Source: DATLLJ01 sp035537875 (lineage in GTDB: Bacteria; Acidobacteriota; Vicinamibacteria; Vicinamibacterales; CAVVIG01). From it: 64,000 bases of DNA. The stretch's first letter is position 1, and the number at the start of each line of letters is the position of its first letter. The position numbers and the translations under genes were made by a program. The stretch spans positions 7,028-71,027 of the forward strand of contig DATLLJ010000144.1 in assembly GCA_035537875.1 (NCBI GenBank), in the 5' to 3' direction. This document shows positions 24,119-31,786 of the stretch, in pieces. The notes under the pieces are model-generated. The model made no database searches, was not told where the DNA came from, and worked only from the letters and a program-made list of their open reading frames with translations.

Positions 24119-26553
24119 TGCAGGCGTCCGCCCGTGTGATGCTCGTCGCAACGATACTGATGCTGGTCGCGTTCCGACCGAGCTCGGATGGACTCCGCGC
24201 CGACGGGCAAGCGCCGGCTGCGGCGGTCCCGGTGCCTTCTTCGCATCGCGCGCTTCTCGATACGTACTGCGTCACCTGCCATAACCAGCGCGCCAGAACG
24301 GCAAGCCTCGCGTTCGATACGATGGACCTCGCGCGAATCGACGACGCCGCGGAGGTGTGGGAAAAAGTGGTACGGAAGCTCCGCGGGGGCATGATGCCGC
24401 CGCCGGGCGCCCGCCGCCCGGATCAGGCAGCCGTGGACGGGCTCGTGACGTGGCTCGAGCGGTCGCTCGACGAGGTTTCGGCGAGAAGCCCGAATCCAGG
24501 CCGCGTGGCGCTCCATCGCCTCAATCGCGCGGAGTATGCCGCCGCGATCGAAGACCTGCTGGCGCTGAGAATCGACGCCAGCGCCCTCCTGCCGCAGGAC
24601 GACGAGGCCGATGGCTTCGACAACGTCGCCAGCGTCCTGACCGTATCGCCGTCGTTTCTCGACCAGTACATCGCGGCCGCGCGTGTCGTCGCCACGCGCG
24701 CCATCGGCAACGCCTCGCCGAGGCCGGTGAGCGCGACGTACCGTCCTGCCAGAGGCACCGATCAGACCGGTCGCGTGGAAGGCCTTCCGCTCGGCACGCG
24801 CGGTGGGCTGGTGATCGAGCATCTTTTTCCCGCCGACGGCCAGTACAAACTGAACGTCGGGGGGCTGGCCACAGCGGGCTACGTCCGCGGGATGGAATAT
24901 CGCCATACCCTCATCGCGACCGTCGATGGCGTCAGGGTGTTCTCCGCCGAACTGGGAGGAGAGGAAGATCTGAAGGCGATCGACCAGCTGCAAGCCCCGG
25001 CGGTTGCGGCGATCAACGGCCGGTTCAAGGACATCCCGATTACTGTGAGCGCGGGCCCGCACCAGATAGGTGTCACCTTCATTGCGAGGTCGTACGCGGA
25101 ATCCGACGAAGTGCTGTTCGCGTTCAAACCAGCTGGCGGCGAGGAACGAATTCCCAATGTCGCGAGCCTGGAGATCGTCGGCCCCTTTGAGCCATCGGGT
25201 GTCAGCGACACGCCGAGTCGACAGCGTATCTTCGTCTGCCGGCCATCAGCTGCGCTCGACGAGGTCAAGTGCGCGGCGACGATCTTTTCGACGTTTGCAC
25301 GGCGCGCGTTTCGGCGCCCTGTGGATGACGATGACGTGGCGGCGCCACTGGCCTTCTTCCGCGCGACCAGAGAGACGGGCGACTTCGACACGGCGATACG
25401 GGACGGGCTCACCACCATTCTCGCGAGCCCGAAATTCCTGTTTCGTGCCGAGCGGCTTCCCGAAAACGCAGCGCCCGGCTCCGCCTACCGAATCAGCCAG
25501 CTCGATCTGGCGTCGAGGCTCGCCTTCTTCCTCACGGGGCGCCCGCCCGACGACGAACTCATTCAGATGGCCGAGCACGAGAAGCTGTCGGACGCCGCCG
25601 TGCTCGACTCGCAGGTCAGCCGGCTGTTGGCCGATCCGAATTCGAGCACGCTCGTCACCAGGTTTGCGTTTCAATGGCTGCGCGTGCGTGCGATTGACAA
25701 CATCGATCCCGACGCCATTCTCTTTCCCAGCTTCGACGACGGCCTGCGGACGGCGTTCAAACGCGAGATCGAGATGTTCGTGGAGAGCGTCTTTCGCGAA
25801 GACCGCAGCGTGCTGGAGCTCCTGACTGCGGACTATACGTTCGTCAACGAACGGCTGGCGCTGCACTACGGAATTCCCAACGTGCGAGGCGAACGCTTTC
25901 GACGCGTGACGCTTGCCGATCCGAATCGATGGGGGCTGCTTGGGAAGGGCAGCGTGCTGCTGGCGACGTCGTATCCGAATCGTACCGCCCCGGTGCTTCG
26001 CGGTGCGTGGATTCTGGAGAACGTCCTGGGGACGCCACCTGCCGCCCCACCTCCAGACGTCGAGGGCTTCAAAGAGAACAAAGAAGGCGAGAAACCGCGC
26101 TCGGTGCGGGAGATCATGGAGCAGCATCGCGCCAGGGCGTCCTGTAACGCCTGTCACGGCGTGATGGATCCGCTTGGGTTCGCGCTCGAGAACTTCGACG
26201 CCACCGGAGAGTGGCGCACGAAGGATCGGTACGCGGGCAGTTCGATCGACGCCAGCGGCACGCTCGTGGACGGCACACCGCTCGCCGGCCCGGTCGATCT
26301 GCGAAACGCCCTGATGAGGCGGCCCGAGCAGTTCGCGCAGACGCTCACGGAAAAACTGATGACCTATGCGCTCGGACGAAGCGTCGAGTATTACGACATG
26401 CCCGCGGTCCGTTCGATTGTCCGGGAGGCGGCCCGGCAGAACCACCGCTTCTCGTCGATCGTGAGGGGAATTGTGCGCAGCGCGCCGTTCCAGATGAGGA
26501 AAGTGGAGCAGAGGCTGGGGGCTGGGAGCTGGAGGCTAGAGGCTAGAGGTTAG
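24118..26553 (+). CDS. Di-heme planctomycete-type cytochrome (DUF1587/1592/1588/1585), triad 1
   Basis: 811 residues with a signal peptide. Two c-type heme motifs are visible: CVTCH at residues 51-55 in the N-terminal cytochrome-like domain, and CNACHGVMDPLGFALENFD in the DUF1588 region near residue 680. Between them are the DUF1587 motif LHRLNRAEYAAAIEDLL, DUF1595 (TFARRAFRRPV), DUF1592 (DLASRLAFFLTGRPPDDEL) and LTADYTFVNERLALHYGIP; DUF1585 is at the C-terminus (MTYALGRSVEYYDMP). The family is periplasmic and uncharacterised; a redox role is inferred from the hemes. Start ATG 24118 overlaps the MBL stop. Paralogs are at 43397 and 61181. The last residues are coded by a simple repeat. Confidence 0.9.
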   Translation: MQASARVMLVATILMLVAFRPSSDGLRADGQAPAAAVPVPSSHRALLDTYCVTCHNQRARTASLAFDTMDLARIDDAAEVWEKVVRKLRGGMMPPPGARRPDQAAVDGLVTWLERSLDEVSARSPNPGRVALHRLNRAEYAAAIEDLLALRIDASALLPQDDEADGFDNVASVLTVSPSFLDQYIAAARVVATRAIGNASPRPVSATYRPARGTDQTGRVEGLPLGTRGGLVIEHLFPADGQYKLNVGGLATAGYVRGMEYRHTLIATVDGVRVFSAELGGEEDLKAIDQLQAPAVAAINGRFKDIPITVSAGPHQIGVTFIARSYAESDEVLFAFKPAGGEERIPNVASLEIVGPFEPSGVSDTPSRQRIFVCRPSAALDEVKCAATIFSTFARRAFRRPVDDDDVAAPLAFFRATRETGDFDTAIRDGLTTILASPKFLFRAERLPENAAPGSAYRISQLDLASRLAFFLTGRPPDDELIQMAEHEKLSDAAVLDSQVSRLLADPNSSTLVTRFAFQWLRVRAIDNIDPDAILFPSFDDGLRTAFKREIEMFVESVFREDRSVLELLTADYTFVNERLALHYGIPNVRGERFRRVTLADPNRWGLLGKGSVLLATSYPNRTAPVLRGAWILENVLGTPPAAPPPDVEGFKENKEGEKPRSVREIMEQHRARASCNACHGVMDPLGFALENFDATGEWRTKDRYAGSSIDASGTLVDGTPLAGPVDLRNALMRRPEQFAQTLTEKLMTYALGRSVEYYDMPAVRSIVREAARQNHRFSSIVRGIVRSAPFQMRKVEQRLGAGSWRLEARG

Positions 26554-26575
26554 GGCTGGAGACTAAGGGCCACAG
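26505..26575. repeat. Short G-rich heptad-like repeat at gene junction
   Basis: A run of related short units (GAGGCTGGG, GGAGGCTA, GAGGCTAGA, GAGGTTAGG) spans the end of the DUF1592 gene and the gap to the DUF1552 gene. The second triad has a different 14-bp repeat at the same junction. Confidence 0.55.
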
Positions 26576-26584
26576 GAGTTACTG

Positions 26585-27901
26585 ATGTTTATCACGAAGA
26601 AGCATCTCTCCCGGCGGACGTTTCTCCGCGGGGCGGGAGTCACGGTCGGTCTGCCGCTGCTCGACGCGATGGTTCCTGCGTGGACGGCCCTGGCGCAGAC
26701 GGCGGCGAGCCCGAAGCCGCGTCTGGGATTCATGTACTTGCCGCATGGCGCCATCATGGAACAGTGGACGCCGGTCGCTGACGGCACGGACTTCGAGCTC
26801 ACGCCGATCCTCAAGCCGCTTGCTCCCTTTCAGAAGCAGTTGACGATTATCAGCGGTCTCGAGAACAAGCCCGCCATCGCCCCGCCGGTGCACGCGCTCA
26901 ACCCCGGCACCTGGTTGAGCTGCGTCACGCCGCGGGAGGGGCAGGAGCCAAACGGGGGCGTGACGGTCGATCAGATGGCGGCCGAACATCTTGGACAGGA
27001 CACGCCGCTGCCGTCGCTCGAGGTCGCGACCGAAGGGCGCGGGGGCAACGGCGGCGCCTGCGATCGAAGTTTCGGATGCAGCTATGGGGCAACCATCTCG
27101 TTCCGGACGCCGACGACACCGCTCCCGATGGAATCCGATCCGCGCAAGCTGTTCGAACGGCTGTTCGGCCAGGGCGACACGCCGCAGGAGCGCGCGACGA
27201 TCGCCAGGCAATACGCGAGCATCCTCGATCTCGTGACGGCTGAAGCCGCCGCGCTGCGGAAGACTCTCGATGCGCAGGATCGTGCGCGACTCGGTGACTA
27301 CCTGGAAAGCGTCCGCGAGATCGAACGGCGGGTTCAGAAGATGGAAGAACGGGATCTGACCAGCCTCGAGTTGCCGGACGTTCCCGTGGGGAGCACGTTC
27401 GACCAGCGCCTGACGCTGCTGTTCGACATGATCGCGCTGGCCTACCAGGCGAACCTGACGCGCGTCTTCAGCTACATGATGGCCGGCGAGGCGAGCAACC
27501 AGACCTACAACCATATCGGCGTCTCCGACGCGTTCCACCCGCTGTCTCATCACCAGAACGACAAGGCCAAGAAAGACCGGCTCGTGCGAATTCAGACGTA
27601 TCACAGTCAGGTGTTTGCCAAGTTCCTCGCGAAGCTGGCGGCGATGCCCGATGGCGACGGATCGATGCTCGATCACTCGATCCTGCTGTACGGCAGCAAC
27701 ATGAGCAACAGCAACGCGCATGACGAATTCCCGCTGCCGACGCTCGTCGTGGGTGGCGGGTGCGGCAAGCTGAAGGGCGGCCAGCATCTGCGCTACCCCG
27801 AACGCACGCAGCTGTCGAACGTGCTGCTGACGCTGCTCGATCGCGCCGGCGTGCCCGTTGAGAAGGTGGGGAACAGCACGAGTGTGATGTCGGAACTGTG
27901 A
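26585..27901 (+). CDS. Tat-exported DUF1552 protein, triad 1
   Basis: 438 residues; AGGAG precedes ATG 26585. The N-terminus KKHLSRRTFLRGAGVTVGLPLLD is a twin-arginine signal, so the protein is exported folded, often with a cofactor. DUF1552 proteins are distantly like the DUF1501/alkaline-phosphatase-superfamily proteins and almost always sit after a DUF1592 cytochrome; function is unknown. Typical family segments: RLGFMYLPHGAIMEQWTP, LFDMIALAYQANLTRVFSYMMAGE, HPLSHHQND, LDHSILLYGSNMSNSNAHD and LPTLVVGGG. Histidines in HPLSHHQND could bind metal. Cotranscription with the upstream gene is likely. Confidence 0.9.
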   Translation: MFITKKHLSRRTFLRGAGVTVGLPLLDAMVPAWTALAQTAASPKPRLGFMYLPHGAIMEQWTPVADGTDFELTPILKPLAPFQKQLTIISGLENKPAIAPPVHALNPGTWLSCVTPREGQEPNGGVTVDQMAAEHLGQDTPLPSLEVATEGRGGNGGACDRSFGCSYGATISFRTPTTPLPMESDPRKLFERLFGQGDTPQERATIARQYASILDLVTAEAAALRKTLDAQDRARLGDYLESVREIERRVQKMEERDLTSLELPDVPVGSTFDQRLTLLFDMIALAYQANLTRVFSYMMAGEASNQTYNHIGVSDAFHPLSHHQNDKAKKDRLVRIQTYHSQVFAKFLAKLAAMPDGDGSMLDHSILLYGSNMSNSNAHDEFPLPTLVVGGGCGKLKGGQHLRYPERTQLSNVLLTLLDRAGVPVEKVGNSTSVMSEL

Positions 27902-27903
27902 GA

Positions 27904-27930
27904 CGCCACGAAGACACGAAAACACGAAGT
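27904..27930. repeat. Short CACGAA repeat
   Basis: CCACGAAGACACGAAAACA, between the DUF1552 stop and the ankyrin gene. Related to the reverse complement of the repeats at 13391 and 60016. Confidence 0.5.
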
Positions 27931-27944
27931 CTCTTGGGGGCCTG

Positions 27945-29456
27945 ATGCTGAAGAGCACGTTTACCCTGCTTCTCAGTGCTGTCCTTCTCGGGACGCCGGC
28001 TGCGACTGCCGCACCTGCGGCGACGCTGGTCGACGCAGTCAAGGCCGGCGATCGAACTGCCGCGCTCGCCCTGATCGAACAGCGCGCCGATGCCAACCTT
28101 CCGGAGGCCGACGGCACGACCGCGCTCCACTGGGCCGTTCACCACAACGATCTCGATCTCGCCACCCGACTGATTCGAGCCGGGGCGAAGGTGAACGCGA
28201 GAAACGATTACGGCGCGACGCCGATGTCGGAGGCGGCGGTGGCTGCCGACGCCGGCATGATCGAGCTGTTGCTCTCTGCCGGCGCCGAGGCCGAATCCCC
28301 GAACGGGGACGGCCAGACCGCGCTGATGGTCGCGGCGAGGACGAGCCGCGTCGATGCGGCGCGGGCCCTGCTGCGGCGAGGCGCCAACGTGAACGCGGTG
28401 GAGCAGTGGCGCGGGCAGACGGCGCTGATGTGGGCGGCGGCGCGTAGCCAGCCCGAAATGGTCAAGCTGCTCGTCGAGGTGGGCGGCAACGTCAACGCCC
28501 GCTCGAAGGTGAACAACTGGCAGCGTCAGGTCACCGCCGAGCCGCGCGCCATCTATCGGCCCGCGGGCGGACTGACGCCGCTCCTGTATGCCGCGCGAGA
28601 GGGGTGCCTGGAGTGCGCCCGCCATCTGATCGACGGGGGAGCCAACCTGAACCTTGCGGATCCAGAGGAAGTCAGCCCCCTGCTGCTCTCGATTCTCAAC
28701 GGGCACTTCGATCTCGCCGCCTTCCTGATTCAGAAGGGGGCGAGCCCCGGCAAGTGGGACTGGTACGGCCGGACGCCGCTCTATGCGGCCGTCGATTTGA
28801 ACACGCTGCCCCGGGGGGGCCGTCCCGATCAACCCTCCCTTGACGAGACGACCAGCCTGCAGATCATCGAGCAGCTCCTGCTCGCCGGCGCGAACCCAAA
28901 CCCGCAATTGAAGCTCGCCCCTCCGTTCCGGAACATCGGGAACGATCGCGGGCTCGATGGGGTGCTGACGATTGGCTCGACACCGCTGCTGCGCGCCGCC
29001 AAGGCGCTCGACGCCCCGGCCATCAAGCTCCTCCTCGACAACGGGGCGGACCTCTCGCTCGCGAACGCGCGAGGCATAACCCCGGTCATGGCCGCGGCGG
29101 GACTCGGATCGGTCGACGCCGACACGCGCGGCATCTACACGACCGAGGACGTGCAGCAGCGGGCGATCGCCTCGCTGACGCTGCTGCTGGCCGCGGGAGC
29201 TGACGTCAACGCGAAGGATCGCACGCGGGGCCTGTCGCCGTTGCACGAAGCCGCCCGCTGGGGCTGGAACGATGTCGTCCGGTTCCTCGTGGACCACGGC
29301 GCAGATCTGCGGGCGACGGACAGCCGGGGCCTGACGCCCGTCGACTCGGCGCTGGGAAAGGCCGGAGGGAACAGCCGGGGCGGTCAGCGCATTGACGTTC
29401 ACGAAGACACGGCGACGCTTCTCCGACAACTCATGGCTGTCTCGGACGTCAAGTAG
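27945..29456 (+). CDS. Secreted ankyrin-repeat protein, triad 1
   Basis: 503 residues with a signal peptide (MLKSTFTLLLSAVLLGTPAA). About ten ankyrin repeats fill the protein, for example DGTTALHWAVHHNDLDLATR, YGATPMSEAAVAADAGMIEL, GQTALMVAARTSRVDAARAL, GQTALMWAAARSQPEMVKLL and SPLHEAARWGWNDVVRFL. It follows the DUF1552 gene by 43 bases and GGGGG precedes the ATG. A homolog occupies the same place in triad 2 (47246-48781). Periplasmic ankyrin proteins often dock to or protect redox partners, so a scaffold for the cytochrome/DUF1552 pair is a reasonable guess, not shown. Confidence 0.88.
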   Translation: MLKSTFTLLLSAVLLGTPAATAAPAATLVDAVKAGDRTAALALIEQRADANLPEADGTTALHWAVHHNDLDLATRLIRAGAKVNARNDYGATPMSEAAVAADAGMIELLLSAGAEAESPNGDGQTALMVAARTSRVDAARALLRRGANVNAVEQWRGQTALMWAAARSQPEMVKLLVEVGGNVNARSKVNNWQRQVTAEPRAIYRPAGGLTPLLYAAREGCLECARHLIDGGANLNLADPEEVSPLLLSILNGHFDLAAFLIQKGASPGKWDWYGRTPLYAAVDLNTLPRGGRPDQPSLDETTSLQIIEQLLLAGANPNPQLKLAPPFRNIGNDRGLDGVLTIGSTPLLRAAKALDAPAIKLLLDNGADLSLANARGITPVMAAAGLGSVDADTRGIYTTEDVQQRAIASLTLLLAAGADVNAKDRTRGLSPLHEAARWGWNDVVRFLVDHGADLRATDSRGLTPVDSALGKAGGNSRGGQRIDVHEDTATLLRQLMAVSDVK

Positions 29457-29465
29457 CGCGCGCGC

Positions 29466-30371
29466 ATGGACAAGCCCGCGCTCCTTCACATCCTGAGTCC
29501 ACTGCCACACGTGAGCCCGTTCGACATCACGATGGCCTACGACGCCGGATTCGACGCCGTCATCCCGTATCCGAACGTCGCGCTGGAACAGATTCCGGGT
29601 CTCGTGCAGGACGCGATCTTTCCCCGCAGCCCGAAGGACCTGAAGCGAAGCGCAGTTCTGGTGGGTGGGCGCGATGCCGGCATCTCGATGGACATGGTTG
29701 ACGCGGCGAAAGCGGCGATGGTGTCGCCATTCGAGGTCTCGATCCTGGCCGATCCGAGTGGCGCGTTTACGACGGCCGCTGCCATCGTGGCGTGCGTGGA
29801 GCGTCAGCTGCGGCGACATCATCGGATGGAGCTCGCGGGATCTCGCGTCGTGATCTTCGGCGGCACGGGACCGATCGGCGTGGCGACGGGCGTCATCACC
29901 TCGTTGGCCGGCGCGATGACGACGCTCGTGGACTATCTGTCCGTCGACGTCGCGCTGTCGAAGGCCGCCGAGTACAACCGCCGCTGCGGCACCAACATCC
30001 GCGGCGCCTATGGTTGCTCCGATGCAGACAACGCCCGGCTCATCTCGCAGCAGGACGTGGTGATCTGCACCGCCAAAGCCGGCGTGCAGGTCCTGAACGC
30101 GTCGGTCCTGGGCGACGCACGCCTGTTGAAGGTCGCCGCCGACATCAACGCGCGCCCGCCCGCCGGCATCGAGGGCATCAATTCGCGCGACGACGGCGTA
30201 CCGACGCAATATGCGACGACCGCGAAGGGGGCCGTCAGCGTCGGTCCGTTGACGATTGGCAGGGTGAAGGTCAAAACGCAGCAGGCTCTTCTTCGCTCGA
30301 TGCTCGAAGCGGAGAACCCGATCTATCTCGATTTCGGCCAGGCATTTCGGACCGCGCGGGAGCTGGTATGA
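29466..30371 (+). CDS. mtdB: Methylene-tetrahydromethanopterin dehydrogenase, MtdB-like
   Basis: 301 residues. Matches the NAD(P)-dependent MtdB/MtdA family, which oxidises methylene-H4MPT to methenyl-H4MPT in formaldehyde oxidation. The N-terminal Mtd domain contains LHILSPLPHVSPFDITMAYDAGFD and GAFTTAAAIVACV; the nucleotide-binding glycine loop is VVIFGGTGPIGVATG; VAADINARPPAGIEGI and YLDFGQAF are also family-typical. No other H4MPT-pathway gene (mch, fae, fhc) is in the window. It starts 9 bases after the ankyrin stop without a clear ribosome binding site, so it is probably coupled to triad 1. A role in folate C1 chemistry cannot be excluded. Confidence 0.85.
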   Translation: MDKPALLHILSPLPHVSPFDITMAYDAGFDAVIPYPNVALEQIPGLVQDAIFPRSPKDLKRSAVLVGGRDAGISMDMVDAAKAAMVSPFEVSILADPSGAFTTAAAIVACVERQLRRHHRMELAGSRVVIFGGTGPIGVATGVITSLAGAMTTLVDYLSVDVALSKAAEYNRRCGTNIRGAYGCSDADNARLISQQDVVICTAKAGVQVLNASVLGDARLLKVAADINARPPAGIEGINSRDDGVPTQYATTAKGAVSVGPLTIGRVKVKTQQALLRSMLEAENPIYLDFGQAFRTARELV

Positions 30372-30433
30372 GCCAAAGGGCGGGCTGCCGGCCTCCGAGG
30401 TTTATCAAGCCATCGTGAAAGAGTAGAGGCGCT

Positions 30434-31234
30434 ATGCAGAGAAAAGCGATCGCTTCAAGAACAGGGATCCTGGCCGTTTCCGCGCTTTTGTGCATGGCCG
30501 GCACGGCATTCGGAGACGAGATCAAGGTCATGACCTCCGGCGGCTTCACCGCCGCCTACCTCGAGCTCGTGCCTGAATTCGAGCGCGCGAGCCATCACAC
30601 CGTCGTCACCGCGTTCGGCGGCTCGATGGGAAACGGACCGGAGACCATCCCGAACCGGTTGCAGCGAGGTGAGCCCGCGGACGTCGTCATCCTGGCTTCC
30701 GCCGCGCTCGACGACCTGATTAAACAGGGCAAGGTCGTCGCCGGGAGTCGTGTCGATCTGGTCCGATCGACGATCGGCATGGCCGTACGCGCAGGTTCGC
30801 CCAAGCCGGACATCAGCACCGTCGCCGCGCTGACTCAAACGCTGCTGCGGGCGAAATCGATTGCGTATTCAGCGAGCGCCAGCGGCGTCTATCTGTCAAC
30901 GGAGATGTTTCAGCATCTGGGGATCGCCGATCAGGTGCTGCCGAAGAGCCGGAACGCACAGGGGGAGCGGGTGGGCGCCCTGGTCGCCCGCGGCGAGGCA
31001 GAAATCGGCTTTCAGCAGGTGAGTGAACTGCTGCCGGAACCAGGCATCGATTACGTGGGCGAACTGCCGCCTGAAGTCCAGCGTGTGACCGTGTTCTCAG
31101 CCGGGATCGTGGTTGGCGCGAAACAGCCGGCAGCGGCGAAGTCCCTTATCGAGTTCCTCGCCTCCGAGAGGGCCATTCCCGTGATCCGGAAGACAGGGTT
31201 GGAGCCCGCGACGAGAACCGTGACGACTCGTTGA
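30434..31234 (+). CDS. Periplasmic ModA-like substrate-binding protein
   Basis: 266 residues with a signal peptide (MQRKAIASRTGILAVSALLCMAGTAFG). The body fits the type 2 periplasmic-binding fold of the molybdate-type (SBP_bac_11) family: EIKVMTSGGFTAAYLELVPEFE, GEPADVVILASAALDDLIKQGKV, IGMAVRAGSPKPDISTV, SASGVYLSTEMFQHLGI and GEAEIGFQQVSELLP. The C-terminal FLASERAIPVIRKTGLEP is typical. There is no ABC permease or ATPase nearby, so ligand and partner are unknown; oxyanion or small organic acid binding are options. It follows mtdB by 62 bases and is convergent with the STAS gene. Confidence 0.8.
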   Translation: MQRKAIASRTGILAVSALLCMAGTAFGDEIKVMTSGGFTAAYLELVPEFERASHHTVVTAFGGSMGNGPETIPNRLQRGEPADVVILASAALDDLIKQGKVVAGSRVDLVRSTIGMAVRAGSPKPDISTVAALTQTLLRAKSIAYSASASGVYLSTEMFQHLGIADQVLPKSRNAQGERVGALVARGEAEIGFQQVSELLPEPGIDYVGELPPEVQRVTVFSAGIVVGAKQPAAAKSLIEFLASERAIPVIRKTGLEPATRTVTTR

Positions 31235-31249
31235 CGTGCGGGTGCCCGG

Positions 31250-31597
31250 TCAGACGGTAACCGGAAAGCTTCGGACGGCGTCGGATTCCGCGGTGAAGGT
31301 CTCGAAAACCGTCAGCAGCTTGGTGATCGTCAGCAGGTCCTGGACGCGTCGCGTCGGGTTCAGCAGCTTGAGGCTGCCACCCCCACGACTGACCGTGGTA
31401 AACGTTTCGACCAGCTCACCGATGCCGGCGCTGTCGACGTACGGGACGGCAACCAGGTTGATAATGAACTGTTTGCGGCCCTGCTGCAGCAGGCTCTGCG
31501 CCTTCGTCTTCAGCGGAAGGTCACCGTCACCGAACGTGAGCTTGCCCTTCAGGTCCAGGATGGTGACGGCTCCGACGGTCCGTTCCTCGACTTCCAT
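31250..31597 (-). CDS. STAS-domain anti-sigma factor antagonist
   Basis: 115 residues, a single STAS domain like SpoIIAA/RsbV. The phosphorylatable serine is Ser56 in VPYVDSAGIGELVE. N-terminal strand VGAVTILDLKGKLTFGDGD and C-terminal LKLLNPTRRVQDLLTITKLLTVFET complete the fold. Such proteins bind an anti-sigma kinase when unphosphorylated and so free a sigma factor, or act in other partner-switch systems. No kinase or phosphatase gene is adjacent. It is divergent from the translocase-like gene at 31787, with a 190-base gap. Confidence 0.87.
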   Translation of the reverse strand: MEVEERTVGAVTILDLKGKLTFGDGDLPLKTKAQSLLQQGRKQFIINLVAVPYVDSAGIGELVETFTTVSRGGGSLKLLNPTRRVQDLLTITKLLTVFETFTAESDAVRSFPVTV

Positions 31598-31722
31598 AGT
31601 GTCCTCCTACCCGTATTAACGTTCGGCGCCCCCGGTCCGAACAACGCTCCTCAGGAATGTCGAGCTCCCCTGATTGTACGGCAGTCGGCCGTGGGGCGAC
31701 GGGCCGCCTCAAGTAAAGGCCA

Positions 31723-31751
31723 TTGCTGTGAGCTGGGCCGTGGCATAGGAT
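31723..31751 (+). promoter_or_regulatory. Possible promoter for the translocase-like gene
   Basis: TTGCTG at 31723-31728, 17-base spacer, TAGGAT at 31746-31751, giving a leader of about 30 bases. The same TTGCTG-17-TAGxAT form occurs at 43318-43346. Confidence 0.4.
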
Positions 31752-31786
31752 GAGCCGCCACGTCTAAAACGGCACGCTCCACAACG

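Noticed and set aside
27468..30209. A 913-residue open frame on the - strand across the ankyrin and mtdB genes
   Set aside because: It runs across several well-supported + strand genes and has the same arginine-rich composition; it is a shadow frame.
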